From: Pseudoalteromonas sp. MSK9-3
GTDB lineage: Bacteria; Pseudomonadota; Gammaproteobacteria; Enterobacterales; Alteromonadaceae
Direction of reading: 5' to 3'
DNA length: 64,000 nt
NCBI RefSeq assembly: GCF_003590335.1
Contig: NZ_MIET01000036.1
Span: forward strand, 62,001-126,000
This document shows, piece after piece, positions 34,895 to 43,081 of the stretch. How positions within the stretch are numbered: the stretch's first letter is position 1; each line of letters opens with the position of its first letter. Under the pieces are notes generated by a model that was given only the letters and a program-made list of their open reading frames with translations, was not told where the DNA came from and did not search any database. The position numbers and the translations under genes are program-made.

Positions 34895-35688
34895 TTCAGT
34901 ATGTTCAAAATAATGCGCAGGTTATGGCGTTATCGGCACAATTACTCCCACCAGAGGGGAGCCGTTTAACATGCATTGACTATTTGTCAGATGTGCTGCC
35001 TGGATTACTTGCAGATTGCCGTATTGATCCGAATAAGATTGATTTGATCTTAACGCTATCAACAAGTACCGATCATTTGGTTGAGAAAACACAGATCCAC
35101 ACTCCGCGATTAGGCTATCCAGTGCAACACTACATTATGGCCAGTAATGCGTTTGTGTTGGACTTGCAAGATACTGCTTGGTCACAGGCATTGGAAGTGG
35201 CGAATGGGTATTTGGCGGGCACCGATATGGAGTATGTATTGGTGTTAGAAGCGAACTCCTTTCCCGTCGAGCAAGCAAATAGCCGTTTTCATGGTGCGCG
35301 TGCACTCATGGTGGCTAAATCAGCAGAGGTGAGTCAAGCCTCACTTGGTATATATGAGTTGGTGGATTGCTCACCGATGACATTGGCTTATGAAAGAAAA
35401 CAAATCACATTGTCTGCCTGCAACCCTCAGTTATTCAGTAAGTTAATAGCGGGATTCGAGCCATTAATCGACGGTTTTACGAATATAAATAAGCCGGTGT
35501 TGCTTGATTTACCCCCTGATCTGCAGTCACAAGTCAGCGCTGAATTGACGGCGCAGTATCCACATATTCGTTGGTGGGATTGGAATACTGCTAGTCGCGG
35601 TGCGGAAGATGTCATTTGGGTGAGCTATGAGCCGTTCCGCCACCGTTTGGTGGCACGCGAAACATGTATACAAGGAGATATGCTATGA
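34891..35688 (+). CDS. PqsB-like non-catalytic ketosynthase III partner
   Basis: This 265-residue protein is a shortened KAS III (FabH) fold: LILTLSTSTDH, LDLQDTAWSQALEVANGYLAG and VLVLEAN line up with the FabH active-site helix. The catalytic cysteine position (FabH pattern FDVNAAC) is Ala96 here, and the His and Asn motifs are missing. PqsB of P. aeruginosa is likewise an inactive partner of PqsC. It overlaps the PqsC-like gene by four bases (ATGA), fitting a stoichiometric heterodimer. Naming rests on fold, residue loss and context, not on a search. Confidence 0.75.
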   Translation: MIQYVQNNAQVMALSAQLLPPEGSRLTCIDYLSDVLPGLLADCRIDPNKIDLILTLSTSTDHLVEKTQIHTPRLGYPVQHYIMASNAFVLDLQDTAWSQALEVANGYLAGTDMEYVLVLEANSFPVEQANSRFHGARALMVAKSAEVSQASLGIYELVDCSPMTLAYERKQITLSACNPQLFSKLIAGFEPLIDGFTNINKPVLLDLPPDLQSQVSAELTAQYPHIRWWDWNTASRGAEDVIWVSYEPFRHRLVARETCIQGDML

Positions 35689-36785
35689 CATGCGGTGTAA
35701 CTATTCGTGCCATTGCGACACGAGTGCCTACGATATCGGTGAGTAACTTTGATGAAACATGGTTTCCTGACATCGATAAACAGAGCAAATTAGCTTGGCA
35801 AGAAAAGTGGGGCATTGAGCAACGTTTTTATACTGATCATTTAAGACATAGCCCTATGTCATTGGCGTGTGATGCCGCGCGCGAAGCGATGAACCTGGCT
35901 GAGGTACCTAGTCATGACATTGACTTGCTGATAACCAGTTCAACTAATGCAATGCAACTGGCTGAAAATACGCAGTGTGGTTTACCAGAAAATGTCTTTT
36001 ATCCGCGGAACAGTTATGCCACTAAGCGTTTATTAGGCCTTGATAACGCAATGGAATTTGACATTCAAAATGAGTGCTCAAGCATGATGGATGCAATGCA
36101 AATAGGCCATAACGCGATTAAAACGGGTCAAGCTAAACAGGTATTGCTGATTGTCCAAGAGTCTACTTATGAAGTGATGGATAGAACGAATGTGAATGGT
36201 ATGAACTTTGGTGACGGTTACGCCGCTATTGTTCTTAGTCATGATGATGATCCGACGCTGGGTATTCAATCACAAGCTTATCAAAGCTTTTCAAAAAATT
36301 ACGATCTCGCGACGGTCAGTTGGGATAAGCATGTGAATACGCCGTCTCATATGAGTTTTCAAATGGCTGAGACTGGCGCCAGTGAAATGGGTAAATTTGT
36401 TCCAAAATATCTTCCTAAATTGGTGAAGCGTGCTTTGGCAAAAGCACAGTTGAGCAATGCTGATATTGATTTTTATGTATTCCACCAGCCTGCACGTAAG
36501 CTCATTGATGCGTGGTGTGCATTGTTGGATGTCCCTCATGAAAAGACGCTGAAAATTATGCAGCAGTATGGGTGTGCGGTTTCGGCGGCGATGCCAATTG
36601 CATTCAATTTGGCACTACAGCAGCAGCTAATCCCTGAAAACGGCAAAATTATCATCGCTAGCCCATCTGTTGGTTGGGGGTTTGGTGCCCAAGTGTGGCA
36701 GTTAGGTGAACTGCCAAAGTGCGCGCCAGAGATCCATCAAACGGTATTAGAAACGTGTAATCACACTAAAAAGGATGTGTTATGA
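35685..36785 (+). CDS. PqsC-like ketosynthase III (Cys-His, no Asn)
   Basis: From the ATG at 35685 (AAGGAG 8 bases upstream) the protein has 366 residues. Cys131 lies in FDIQNECSSMMDAM and His267 in FHQPARKLIDAW; the position of the FabH asparagine reads GCAVSAAM, so Asn is replaced by Cys. A Cys-His pair without Asn, with nearly the same numbering, is what I recall for P. aeruginosa PqsC (Cys129, His269). It should take a medium-chain acyl group from its CoA and join it to 2-aminobenzoylacetate to form a 2-alkyl-4-quinolone. A frame start at 35664 lies inside the previous gene and is rejected. Confidence 0.82.
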   Translation: MTCGVTIRAIATRVPTISVSNFDETWFPDIDKQSKLAWQEKWGIEQRFYTDHLRHSPMSLACDAAREAMNLAEVPSHDIDLLITSSTNAMQLAENTQCGLPENVFYPRNSYATKRLLGLDNAMEFDIQNECSSMMDAMQIGHNAIKTGQAKQVLLIVQESTYEVMDRTNVNGMNFGDGYAAIVLSHDDDPTLGIQSQAYQSFSKNYDLATVSWDKHVNTPSHMSFQMAETGASEMGKFVPKYLPKLVKRALAKAQLSNADIDFYVFHQPARKLIDAWCALLDVPHEKTLKIMQQYGCAVSAAMPIAFNLALQQQLIPENGKIIIASPSVGWGFGAQVWQLGELPKCAPEIHQTVLETCNHTKKDVL

Positions 36786-37786
36786 GCCAAAGTTATATTG
36801 TTGGAACTGGTTATTATTTGCCAGAGAATAAAGTGGATAATCATGATATTGCAAAGCGGATCAATACGTCTGATGACTTTATTCGTACTCGTATTGGTGT
36901 GAAAACCCGTTTTCATGCTCAGCCCACTCAATCGTGTAGTGATTTGATGTTAGCTGCGGCAAAAATGGCGATTTCTCAGGCCAATGTACAGCTTGAAGAC
37001 ATCGATATGTTAATTGTAAATACGTTGAGTCCTGATATCCACGACCCATCTCAGGCCTGTGTATTGGCCGATAAGCTCGGTTTGTCAGAAGTCGCGGCCT
37101 TTGATATTCGCGCACAATGCAGTGGCTTGTTGTACGGCATCAATATCGCCAAAAATTTTATTGTGGCAAAAGAAAGGCGCTGCGTGTTAGTTGTTGCGGG
37201 AGAGCTCTTGTCCAAACGCATAGATACCAGCGATGCGGGTCGCAATCTGGCGGTTATGCTCGGTGATGGCAGTGGCGCTGTTGTTGTTAGTGATACCGCA
37301 GATAGTGAAAGACAATGTGGTGAGCTGGTGGATATGGTGATCAATGCTGACGGTCGACAGTGGCAAAGTTTAGTAACGCGGGTTCCAGGTACTGCAAACC
37401 GGCAATTTCATCAAGCTGATGACGGGGATGTCGGCCATAGTTTTATGCGTATGAATGGGCCCAATGTCTTTGAGCATGGGGTCACAAAGTTTTGTGAAAT
37501 TGCCCATACCATATTGACGCGGAACCAGTTGAAAGTTGCTGATATAGATAAGTTTATAGTCCACCAGCCGAACTTAAGAATGTTGGAAGAAATTCAGCAT
37601 AAATTAGACATAGACCCACAAAAAATGCCAATCAATGTCACTGATTATGGAAACATGGCGTCGGCATCTACAGCAGTTACGCTGGCACAAAGTTGCCAGT
37701 CTGGTGTTATTCAAAAAGGGGATTGGGTACTGATCTTGTCTTATGGTGCTGGCGCTACTTGGGCTGGCGCATTGGTAAAGTTTTAG
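36782..37786 (+). CDS. PqsD-like ketosynthase III
   Basis: This 334-residue protein is a standard KAS III with the complete triad: Cys113 in FDIRAQCSGLLYG, His261 in FIVHQPNLRM and Asn291 in DYGNMASAST. The positions and spacing match PqsD (Cys112, His257, Asn287). PqsD loads anthraniloyl and condenses it with malonyl-CoA to 2-aminobenzoylacetyl-CoA. A housekeeping FabH is the alternative by sequence alone, but the operon makes a PqsD role more likely. It overlaps the PqsC-like gene by four bases. Confidence 0.82.
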   Translation: MSQSYIVGTGYYLPENKVDNHDIAKRINTSDDFIRTRIGVKTRFHAQPTQSCSDLMLAAAKMAISQANVQLEDIDMLIVNTLSPDIHDPSQACVLADKLGLSEVAAFDIRAQCSGLLYGINIAKNFIVAKERRCVLVVAGELLSKRIDTSDAGRNLAVMLGDGSGAVVVSDTADSERQCGELVDMVINADGRQWQSLVTRVPGTANRQFHQADDGDVGHSFMRMNGPNVFEHGVTKFCEIAHTILTRNQLKVADIDKFIVHQPNLRMLEEIQHKLDIDPQKMPINVTDYGNMASASTAVTLAQSCQSGVIQKGDWVLILSYGAGATWAGALVKF

Positions 37787-37794
37787 GTGTCGTG

Positions 37795-38739
37795 ATGAGC
37801 AAAAGTAATTTATGGCAGCAGCATATGGGTGAGCACGACAATAACTTGTTCTTATTAGGCACCATTGATGTACCTATGTATCTTATTAAAGTGTCTGGTG
37901 GGTGGGCTTTATTGGAAGGATCTGTTGAGCCATTGGCTCCGCGCATTTTGCAGCAATTAAAACACATCGTTGGTGATTTGGCACAGATAAAGTACTGGTT
38001 TATAACTCACTCGCACTATGATCACATTGGTACATTGGCCCTACTGTATCCGTTATTACCCTGTGTGCGGGTGTTTGCTTCAAAGCTAACCAAGCGGGCA
38101 TTAAGTCATGAAAAAGCCAATGAAGTAACCCGTAAGCTCACCAACAGTTTATACAAGATCATGCCGCAAGCACAGTATGCAGATCACACATTGCAAGCAA
38201 CAAAAGTCGCGTTTGCGGATATTCCGGTAGAAGTCTTAGAAGATGGACAGCAGGTTGATTTTGATGAGTCACACTGTATGGTCGCGATTGCTACGCCAGG
38301 ACATGCAAAATGCTTATTGAGCTTTTATGAGCCCAAGTTTAAGCGTTTGTATGTGTCCGATGCCTTGGGAGAAATGGTATCACCTAATCAATGGGAACCA
38401 CTTATTTTTCAAGATTATCAGGCATATATCACATCATTGAAACGGTTACAGCAGTTGGATATTACACAGCTCGTATTAGGTCATCATGGTATTTTGTATG
38501 GTGACTTAGCGCAGCAAGCCCCGGCGCTTGCAGAGCAAGGGGTCTATCAATTTATACGTAATGCGACACAAGTATTTAAGCATTGCTCACAAGACATCGC
38601 ACACACTGCGCAGCAAATTTCTGAGTCAAGCCGAGCGTCTACGGCAACATTTGTATCTAAAAAGCTTCACTACAATGGCACGCTATTTATGCTCAAGTTG
38701 ACGGGCGTTGTGCCAGAGAGTGAGCAGGTTCTGTCATAA
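37795..38739 (+). CDS. PqsE-like metallo-beta-lactamase-fold thioesterase
   Basis: From the ATG at 37795 this is a 314-residue hydrolase; an upstream frame start lies inside the previous gene. The metal-binding motif HSHYDHIG, TPGHAKC, VSDALGE and LGHHG are all present, so a dinuclear metal site is expected. PqsE (301 residues) hydrolyses 2-aminobenzoylacetyl-CoA and also acts with RhlR in P. aeruginosa. The position after the PqsD-like gene, 8 bases away, fits the thioesterase role. A signalling role cannot be judged here. Confidence 0.8.
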   Translation: MSKSNLWQQHMGEHDNNLFLLGTIDVPMYLIKVSGGWALLEGSVEPLAPRILQQLKHIVGDLAQIKYWFITHSHYDHIGTLALLYPLLPCVRVFASKLTKRALSHEKANEVTRKLTNSLYKIMPQAQYADHTLQATKVAFADIPVEVLEDGQQVDFDESHCMVAIATPGHAKCLLSFYEPKFKRLYVSDALGEMVSPNQWEPLIFQDYQAYITSLKRLQQLDITQLVLGHHGILYGDLAQQAPALAEQGVYQFIRNATQVFKHCSQDIAHTAQQISESSRASTATFVSKKLHYNGTLFMLKLTGVVPESEQVLS

Positions 38740-38749
38740 AGGAGTGAAT

Positions 38750-39487
38750 ATGAAATACCAAGAAACACAATTAATTGCTGTGATCACGGGGGGCAATAAA
38801 GGCTTGGGGTTTGCAGCTGCACAGCAGTTAGCTCAATTGGGTTATCGCGTGGTGTTGACGGCGAGAAACGAGCATTCAGGCCAAGCTGCAGTGAAGGCAC
38901 TTGCCGAAAAAGGGCTAGAAGTAGACTTTTTACCTTTGGATATTAGCGAGACTGCCAGTATTAGTGCTTTTACGTCGGCCATGGCTACGCGATATCAAAG
39001 GTGTGATGTGCTCATTAATAATGCCGGGGTATTTTTTGACTGGGAAGTCTCAGCGTCAAAAGTGCAGCTTGAGGAGCTACAAACAACGTTTCAAACCAAT
39101 GTGTGGGGCACTATCAATGTGACTCAACATCTGATGCCATTACTGCATAAATCTCAGCAAGGTAAAGTAATAAATGTGAGCAGTGATCTGGGATCTTTGA
39201 GTTTCGCCAGTAATAAGGAGAACGAATATTACTCGGTGTCTGGTGTGGCATATCGAATGTCTAAAGCTGCGCTGAATATGTATAGCATTGCTTTATCTAA
39301 AGAATGCGAGGCAAGCAATATTGTAGTGAGTGTTGTGTCTCCAGGGTGGTGTCAAACCGATATGGGGACCGATGCTGCCCCTCGTTCACCTGAACAGGGG
39401 GCAAAAAGTATTGTGGAAGTGGTACAAGCGCCGTCGACTCAGTTTCACGGAAAGTTTGTGTTAGATGGCCAAATATTGGCTTGGTAA
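38750..39487 (+). CDS. Short-chain dehydrogenase/reductase
   Basis: This 245-residue Rossmann protein begins 6 bases after AAGGAG, 10 bases past the PqsE-like gene. It has the cofactor motif TGGNKGLGFAAA, LINNAGV, the serine in NVSSD and the YRMSK catalytic Tyr-Lys. The TARNEHS stretch after beta-2 fits NADPH use, though this is a guess. It ends PGWCQTDMG as in carbonyl-reductase-like SDRs. There is no equivalent in known pqs or hmq operons that I recall; it may reduce or oxidise an intermediate or the finished quinolone. The substrate is unknown. Confidence 0.82.
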   Translation: MKYQETQLIAVITGGNKGLGFAAAQQLAQLGYRVVLTARNEHSGQAAVKALAEKGLEVDFLPLDISETASISAFTSAMATRYQRCDVLINNAGVFFDWEVSASKVQLEELQTTFQTNVWGTINVTQHLMPLLHKSQQGKVINVSSDLGSLSFASNKENEYYSVSGVAYRMSKAALNMYSIALSKECEASNIVVSVVSPGWCQTDMGTDAAPRSPEQGAKSIVEVVQAPSTQFHGKFVLDGQILAW

Positions 39488-39508
39488 TAGTGGGTAACTA
39501 AGGAAAAG

Positions 39509-40693
39509 ATGATGAGCATGAATAAGCAAAACACTCAGCATAGTCAGCAGCGTATTGGAACGCGATTTGCGTCATTTGTTGAGAAACACCCTATTTGGCA
39601 GAATCCTTTATTGCAGGGCTGCGCTAATAATGAACTAGAAATTGACGATTATGGATTTGTGATCAGTCAACATTTTTATTATTCACGTGGTTTTACGCGC
39701 TTACTGAGTGCGTTAATGATGCAATGTGATAATGACTTCTACCGTGTAGAGTTGTCTCATAATTTATGGGAAGAAGCGGGAGAAGAAGAGCAAGAGAATT
39801 GTCACTCTAACTTGCTACGACGCATGATCACAGAGACTTTTGGCTTAGAAAATCCTGATCAAACTCAGTTTAGAGATTATACCGTTCAATACTTCAACGA
39901 GTGCTTAAATTATTTAAAAAATTGCGATTTAGTTAGAGCTGCGGCATTTCTTGGATGGGGAACGGAAGGGGTTGTTCCGAGGATCTATAGCTACTTATTT
40001 AATGGCTTAGTGGCTAAAGGGGTACCTGAAGACGAGCTGCTTTACCTGAGCTTGCATATGGAATGTGACGATGAGCATTCAGAAGTGATTGAGGCTATTG
40101 CCTTAGATGCGTGTGGCGGTGATACAGAGTCGCATTGGTTGGCCATTGAAGAAGCGATAGATCACTCGCTTACACTGCGAGATAGGTATTTTAAAAAGCT
40201 GTATGAAGAGCTACAAAGTCAACCGCTTAATACGCTTGTTGGTCAAGTGATGAAAGCACAGCCTTATGCGGATCTCACACAATTAAGTGGGTTGTATACA
40301 CATGTAGATAGCCAGTCAGGTGTGCCACTGTATAAAAATAGTAATGATCAACGGGTCAGCTTTGAAGTGACACGCTTCAATGTGGCCAGTGAGGTGATTG
40401 ATCCACGTTTATTGGAGATCCCCGTGGGCAAGCGCAATGAAAAGCACCGACATGCCCATGAGTCGATCTTTTATGTGCTCTCAGGGGAAGGTGTTGTGCA
40501 TGTTGGTGATAAGGAAATTACCGTAAAACCCGGAGATTTAGCCTATGTACCACGATGGTATGATCATTATACCGCGAATACAGGTAACGCATTGCTGAAA
40601 ATATTGGCATTAACCGATTATGGCTTAACACGGTGTTTTGCCAATAATACCGAGCGCAGCTACCGACAGCAGCCCAGTAACGTCGCAGTGTAA
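39509..40693 (+). CDS. Heme-oxygenase-like diiron oxidase fused to a cupin domain
   Basis: This 394-residue protein has two parts. Residues about 15-265 form an all-helical domain with the six-ligand pattern of heme-oxygenase-like diiron oxidases: Glu92 and His99 (E-x6-H in EEEQENCH), Glu153 (GTEG), then His183, Asp187 and His190 (H-x3-D-x2-H in HMECDDEH). This is the set seen in CADD, UndA and SznF type enzymes. Residues about 305-375 form a cupin with HRHAHESIFYVLSGEG and KPGDLAYVPRWYDHY. It is last in the quinolone operon, 21 bases after the SDR. It could carry out N- or C-oxidation in place of PqsL and PqsH. ATGs at 39512 and 39518 are alternative starts. Confidence 0.8.
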   Translation: MMSMNKQNTQHSQQRIGTRFASFVEKHPIWQNPLLQGCANNELEIDDYGFVISQHFYYSRGFTRLLSALMMQCDNDFYRVELSHNLWEEAGEEEQENCHSNLLRRMITETFGLENPDQTQFRDYTVQYFNECLNYLKNCDLVRAAAFLGWGTEGVVPRIYSYLFNGLVAKGVPEDELLYLSLHMECDDEHSEVIEAIALDACGGDTESHWLAIEEAIDHSLTLRDRYFKKLYEELQSQPLNTLVGQVMKAQPYADLTQLSGLYTHVDSQSGVPLYKNSNDQRVSFEVTRFNVASEVIDPRLLEIPVGKRNEKHRHAHESIFYVLSGEGVVHVGDKEITVKPGDLAYVPRWYDHYTANTGNALLKILALTDYGLTRCFANNTERSYRQQPSNVAV

Positions 40694-40723
40694 CCCTGAG
40701 CGTTACCAAGATTATAAATTAAT

Positions 40724-40749
40724 AAAAGCCTCGCATGACGAGGCTTTTT
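40724..40749. terminator. Bidirectional terminator ending the quinolone and thiol-redox operons
   Basis: A hairpin with arms AAAAGCCTCG and CGAGGCTTTT, a five-base loop and T-tracts on both strands lies between the convergent genes ending at 40693 and 40753. Confidence 0.92.
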
Positions 40750-40752
40750 AAT

Positions 40753-41544
40753 TTACAAACGTTTAGGTGGCTTTGCGCCTCGAAAGGCTACTTCATCTTG
40801 GTCATTTAATACTATCCAATAAGGTAAACTCGTTACCTGATATTTCTGAAATAGTTGGTTTTTTTGATCAAGTACCACAGGGTGAGTGAGCGAGAATCGC
40901 GTTTTATAGGCTCGCACGTCATCCATAGAAATATAGAATGGCTTGATAATCGTTGTTACGGGCAATGTGGTGATATTGGCTAATTGATTGTTTGCGGCTA
41001 TTTTTTGCTCACATAATGGCAGGTGTTGGAAAGGGCACAAAGCGTCACTAAAAAACAGCACTTGGGCGGGACTATTTTGACCAAACACGTGACTGTTTCC
41101 ATCACTGTCGGTGAGCGTAACCGGTTTGCTTACAGGTAATGAATCAATAATACCGTCATGGCTAATGGTGGTGTCTGATGTGTCGGTACCAAGGTAGCTA
41201 ATTTTTTTGGCTTTGCCATCAAATATAAACACCTGTGAGGGAGTTTTCCATACCCCCAGAGATAGGGCGAGACGTTGGTTTCTATCAATTTTTAGACCCT
41301 TAAATTGGGGGTTATTTTTGACAAATTGTGACACGACATGCGCATCAATATTGATGTCGGGTTGCACGTAAATTCGCGTAACGTCTGCTTTGACGGCGGG
41401 TAAAGTGGTGGGGGCATAGTATTCATCCCACAAATTAATGAATATTACTTCAACGGGACCTCGTTCGGGCAGTGTCAGTGCATATGTGGGTAAATGGGTT
41501 ACAAATAAGAAAAAACAGAGAGATAAATAGTGAAAGTAAGTCAT
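40753..41544 (-). CDS. Exported thioredoxin-fold protein
   Basis: From the ATG at 41544 (AAGGA 7 bases upstream) it has 263 residues; an upstream frame start overlaps the preceding gene. A signal peptide (MTYFHYLSLCFFLFVTHLPTYA) leads to a degenerate first domain without cysteines (about 25-140) and a second thioredoxin or peroxiredoxin-like domain with FSDALCPFQHLPLCEQKI and the cis-proline in VTSLPYWIVLND. The Cys spacing is unlike classic CxxC, so it may be a peroxidase-like or structural member. It is last of three genes with TlpA-like and CcdA-like proteins, so it probably receives electrons across the inner membrane. Confidence 0.65.
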   Translation of the reverse strand: MTYFHYLSLCFFLFVTHLPTYALTLPERGPVEVIFINLWDEYYAPTTLPAVKADVTRIYVQPDINIDAHVVSQFVKNNPQFKGLKIDRNQRLALSLGVWKTPSQVFIFDGKAKKISYLGTDTSDTTISHDGIIDSLPVSKPVTLTDSDGNSHVFGQNSPAQVLFFSDALCPFQHLPLCEQKIAANNQLANITTLPVTTIIKPFYISMDDVRAYKTRFSLTHPVVLDQKNQLFQKYQVTSLPYWIVLNDQDEVAFRGAKPPKRL

Positions 41545-41554
41545 CGTAGGATCC

Positions 41555-42019
41555 TTATTTAAGCGCTTCAAGTCTTTGTTTGAGTTCATCGGTCAGCAGG
41601 GCGCTGCGATACACTTCGTTCCCATCGCTATCCAGCAGTATGTGTGTCGGTGTGCCCGTGACTTTAAATTGTTGAACGAGGTGACCTTGTGCATCGAAAA
41701 TAGTCGGGATCGTATAATGATGTTTATTCATGTAGCGTCTGATAAGACCGATGTTTTGATTAAATCCCACATTAACGGCAATGACTTGTAGTTTGTTGTG
41801 TGTCTCTTGATAGGTTTCTTGCAAGTGTGGCATTTCTTCTAAGCAGTAGCTGCACCATGTTGCCCAAAACTTTAAATAAATAGGCGTATCTCCTTTGGGT
41901 AATTGTTGCCCGGTTATCGACGTGGCCGAAAATGTCGTTGTGTTGGATGGGGTTGCATATGCCACAGTGTTGAGACTGCTGAGCACCAAAATGGCAGCGG
42001 AAAGTTTTGTGTATGTCAT
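41555..42019 (-). CDS. TlpA/ResA-like periplasmic thioredoxin
   Basis: From the ATG at 42019 (AAGGA 7 bases before) it is 154 residues with a signal peptide ending near ATPS. The active site WATWCSYCLEEMPHL, the central insert typical of TlpA, and the cis-proline in VTGTPTHILLD are present. It likely passes reducing power from the CcdA-like protein to periplasmic targets. The upstream in-frame extension overlaps the CcdA-like gene and is rejected. Confidence 0.85.
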   Translation of the reverse strand: MTYTKLSAAILVLSSLNTVAYATPSNTTTFSATSITGQQLPKGDTPIYLKFWATWCSYCLEEMPHLQETYQETHNKLQVIAVNVGFNQNIGLIRRYMNKHHYTIPTIFDAQGHLVQQFKVTGTPTHILLDSDGNEVYRSALLTDELKQRLEALK

Positions 42020-42030
42020 GATATTTCCTT

Positions 42031-42717
42031 TTAGATATAAAGAAGTTGTCCAGCCCGTAATAAGTAGTACTGACTCATTATGAGTAGCAGCACAAACATG
42101 AACCATTGAATGATATGTAGCCAGCGGCCAGATTTTGGTATTTTTGCAATGAACCCACTAAAAATACCGGCAATAAATAGAAGTAAGCACATACCAACTG
42201 CAAATGAGAAGAGTATTGCAATACCCCACGTTATGTTTTGTTGCTCAGCGACGAAGAGTAAAATTGCGGCCAATATTGGCGAGCTACATGGGGCCGCAAC
42301 AAAGCCGCTGGCAACCCCCATCAGTAACGCGGAATGTGAGTGTTGCTTTTGCGAAAATGCATACAAAAAAGTAGGCAGTGGGATCCAGCCCTTTAGTACA
42401 AAAGCAAACAGCAATAGCAAATTGGCGAATATGATTTGCGTGAATGGGTGACTGGCGATGGAGCCAAAGAATTGGCCGCTCAGTGCCGCTGTGGCTCCAA
42501 GTATTGCGTAAACAGACGATAAGCCGAGACAGTATAGTAATGCGCGTAGAGTAACGCTCGAAGCGCTATTCTGACTTAAGGTCGCGATGGTAATGGGTAG
42601 CAATGGATAGATACAGGTAGAGAGACTGGTTAATAGTCCCATAAAGAACGCCAGCAATATCCAATAGAAGCTTGGTGGGCTTTGTTGTAATAACTCAATG
42701 AACACGGATTCGGTCAT
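42031..42717 (-). CDS. CcdA/DsbD-like inner-membrane thiol-disulfide conductor
   Basis: From the ATG at 42717 (MTESVFIELLQQ) it is 228 residues with about six membrane helices. The paired redox cysteines are in LSTCIYPLLPITIA and AAPCSSPILAAILL, as in CcdA. It would carry electrons from cytoplasmic thioredoxin to the TlpA-like protein 11 bases downstream. The ribosome site is weak, and a frame start 16 codons upstream is possible. Its operon abuts the quinolone operon tail to tail. Confidence 0.85.
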   Translation of the reverse strand: MTESVFIELLQQSPPSFYWILLAFFMGLLTSLSTCIYPLLPITIATLSQNSASSVTLRALLYCLGLSSVYAILGATAALSGQFFGSIASHPFTQIIFANLLLLFAFVLKGWIPLPTFLYAFSQKQHSHSALLMGVASGFVAAPCSSPILAAILLFVAEQQNITWGIAILFSFAVGMCLLLFIAGIFSGFIAKIPKSGRWLHIIQWFMFVLLLIMSQYYLLRAGQLLYI

Positions 42718-43032
42718 GATGTTCTCGATGAATGTCAGTATTAGCAAAATTAATTGAATTGACACAGAACACCATCAAGAATGGCTGAAATAGATATAAA
42801 AAAATAAAAACATTACAAATCATATTGTTAATTGATTTTTTGTGGTGTTTTTCGCGCGATATAAAATAGAAAAATGTGGATAGATAATGATGCGGTGTGA
42901 GGGAGAAACTCGTGTGGTGTGAAAAGGCGATTTGACACGGGTTATTAGGTTTAATATTTATCCATTGTAAGTGGGTTAAAGCGCTTATCAGAGCCGATTA
43001 CGCTGGGAGGTGAGGATGACTTGGAGAAGCGC
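42718..43032. other. Intergenic region upstream of the thiol-redox operon
   Basis: About 315 AT-rich bases without a credible gene. It should hold the promoter of the minus-strand CcdA-like operon; I cannot place it exactly. Confidence 0.4.
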
Positions 43033-43068
43033 AAACAAAAACGCCCGCGATAAAGCGGGCGTTTGTTT
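43033..43068 (-). terminator. yidC terminator
   Basis: A strong hairpin with arms ACGCCCGC and GCGGGCGT, flanked by AAACAAAA and TTTGTTT, lies just past the yidC stop. Confidence 0.93.
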
Positions 43069-43081
43069 GATCACTGAGTAA

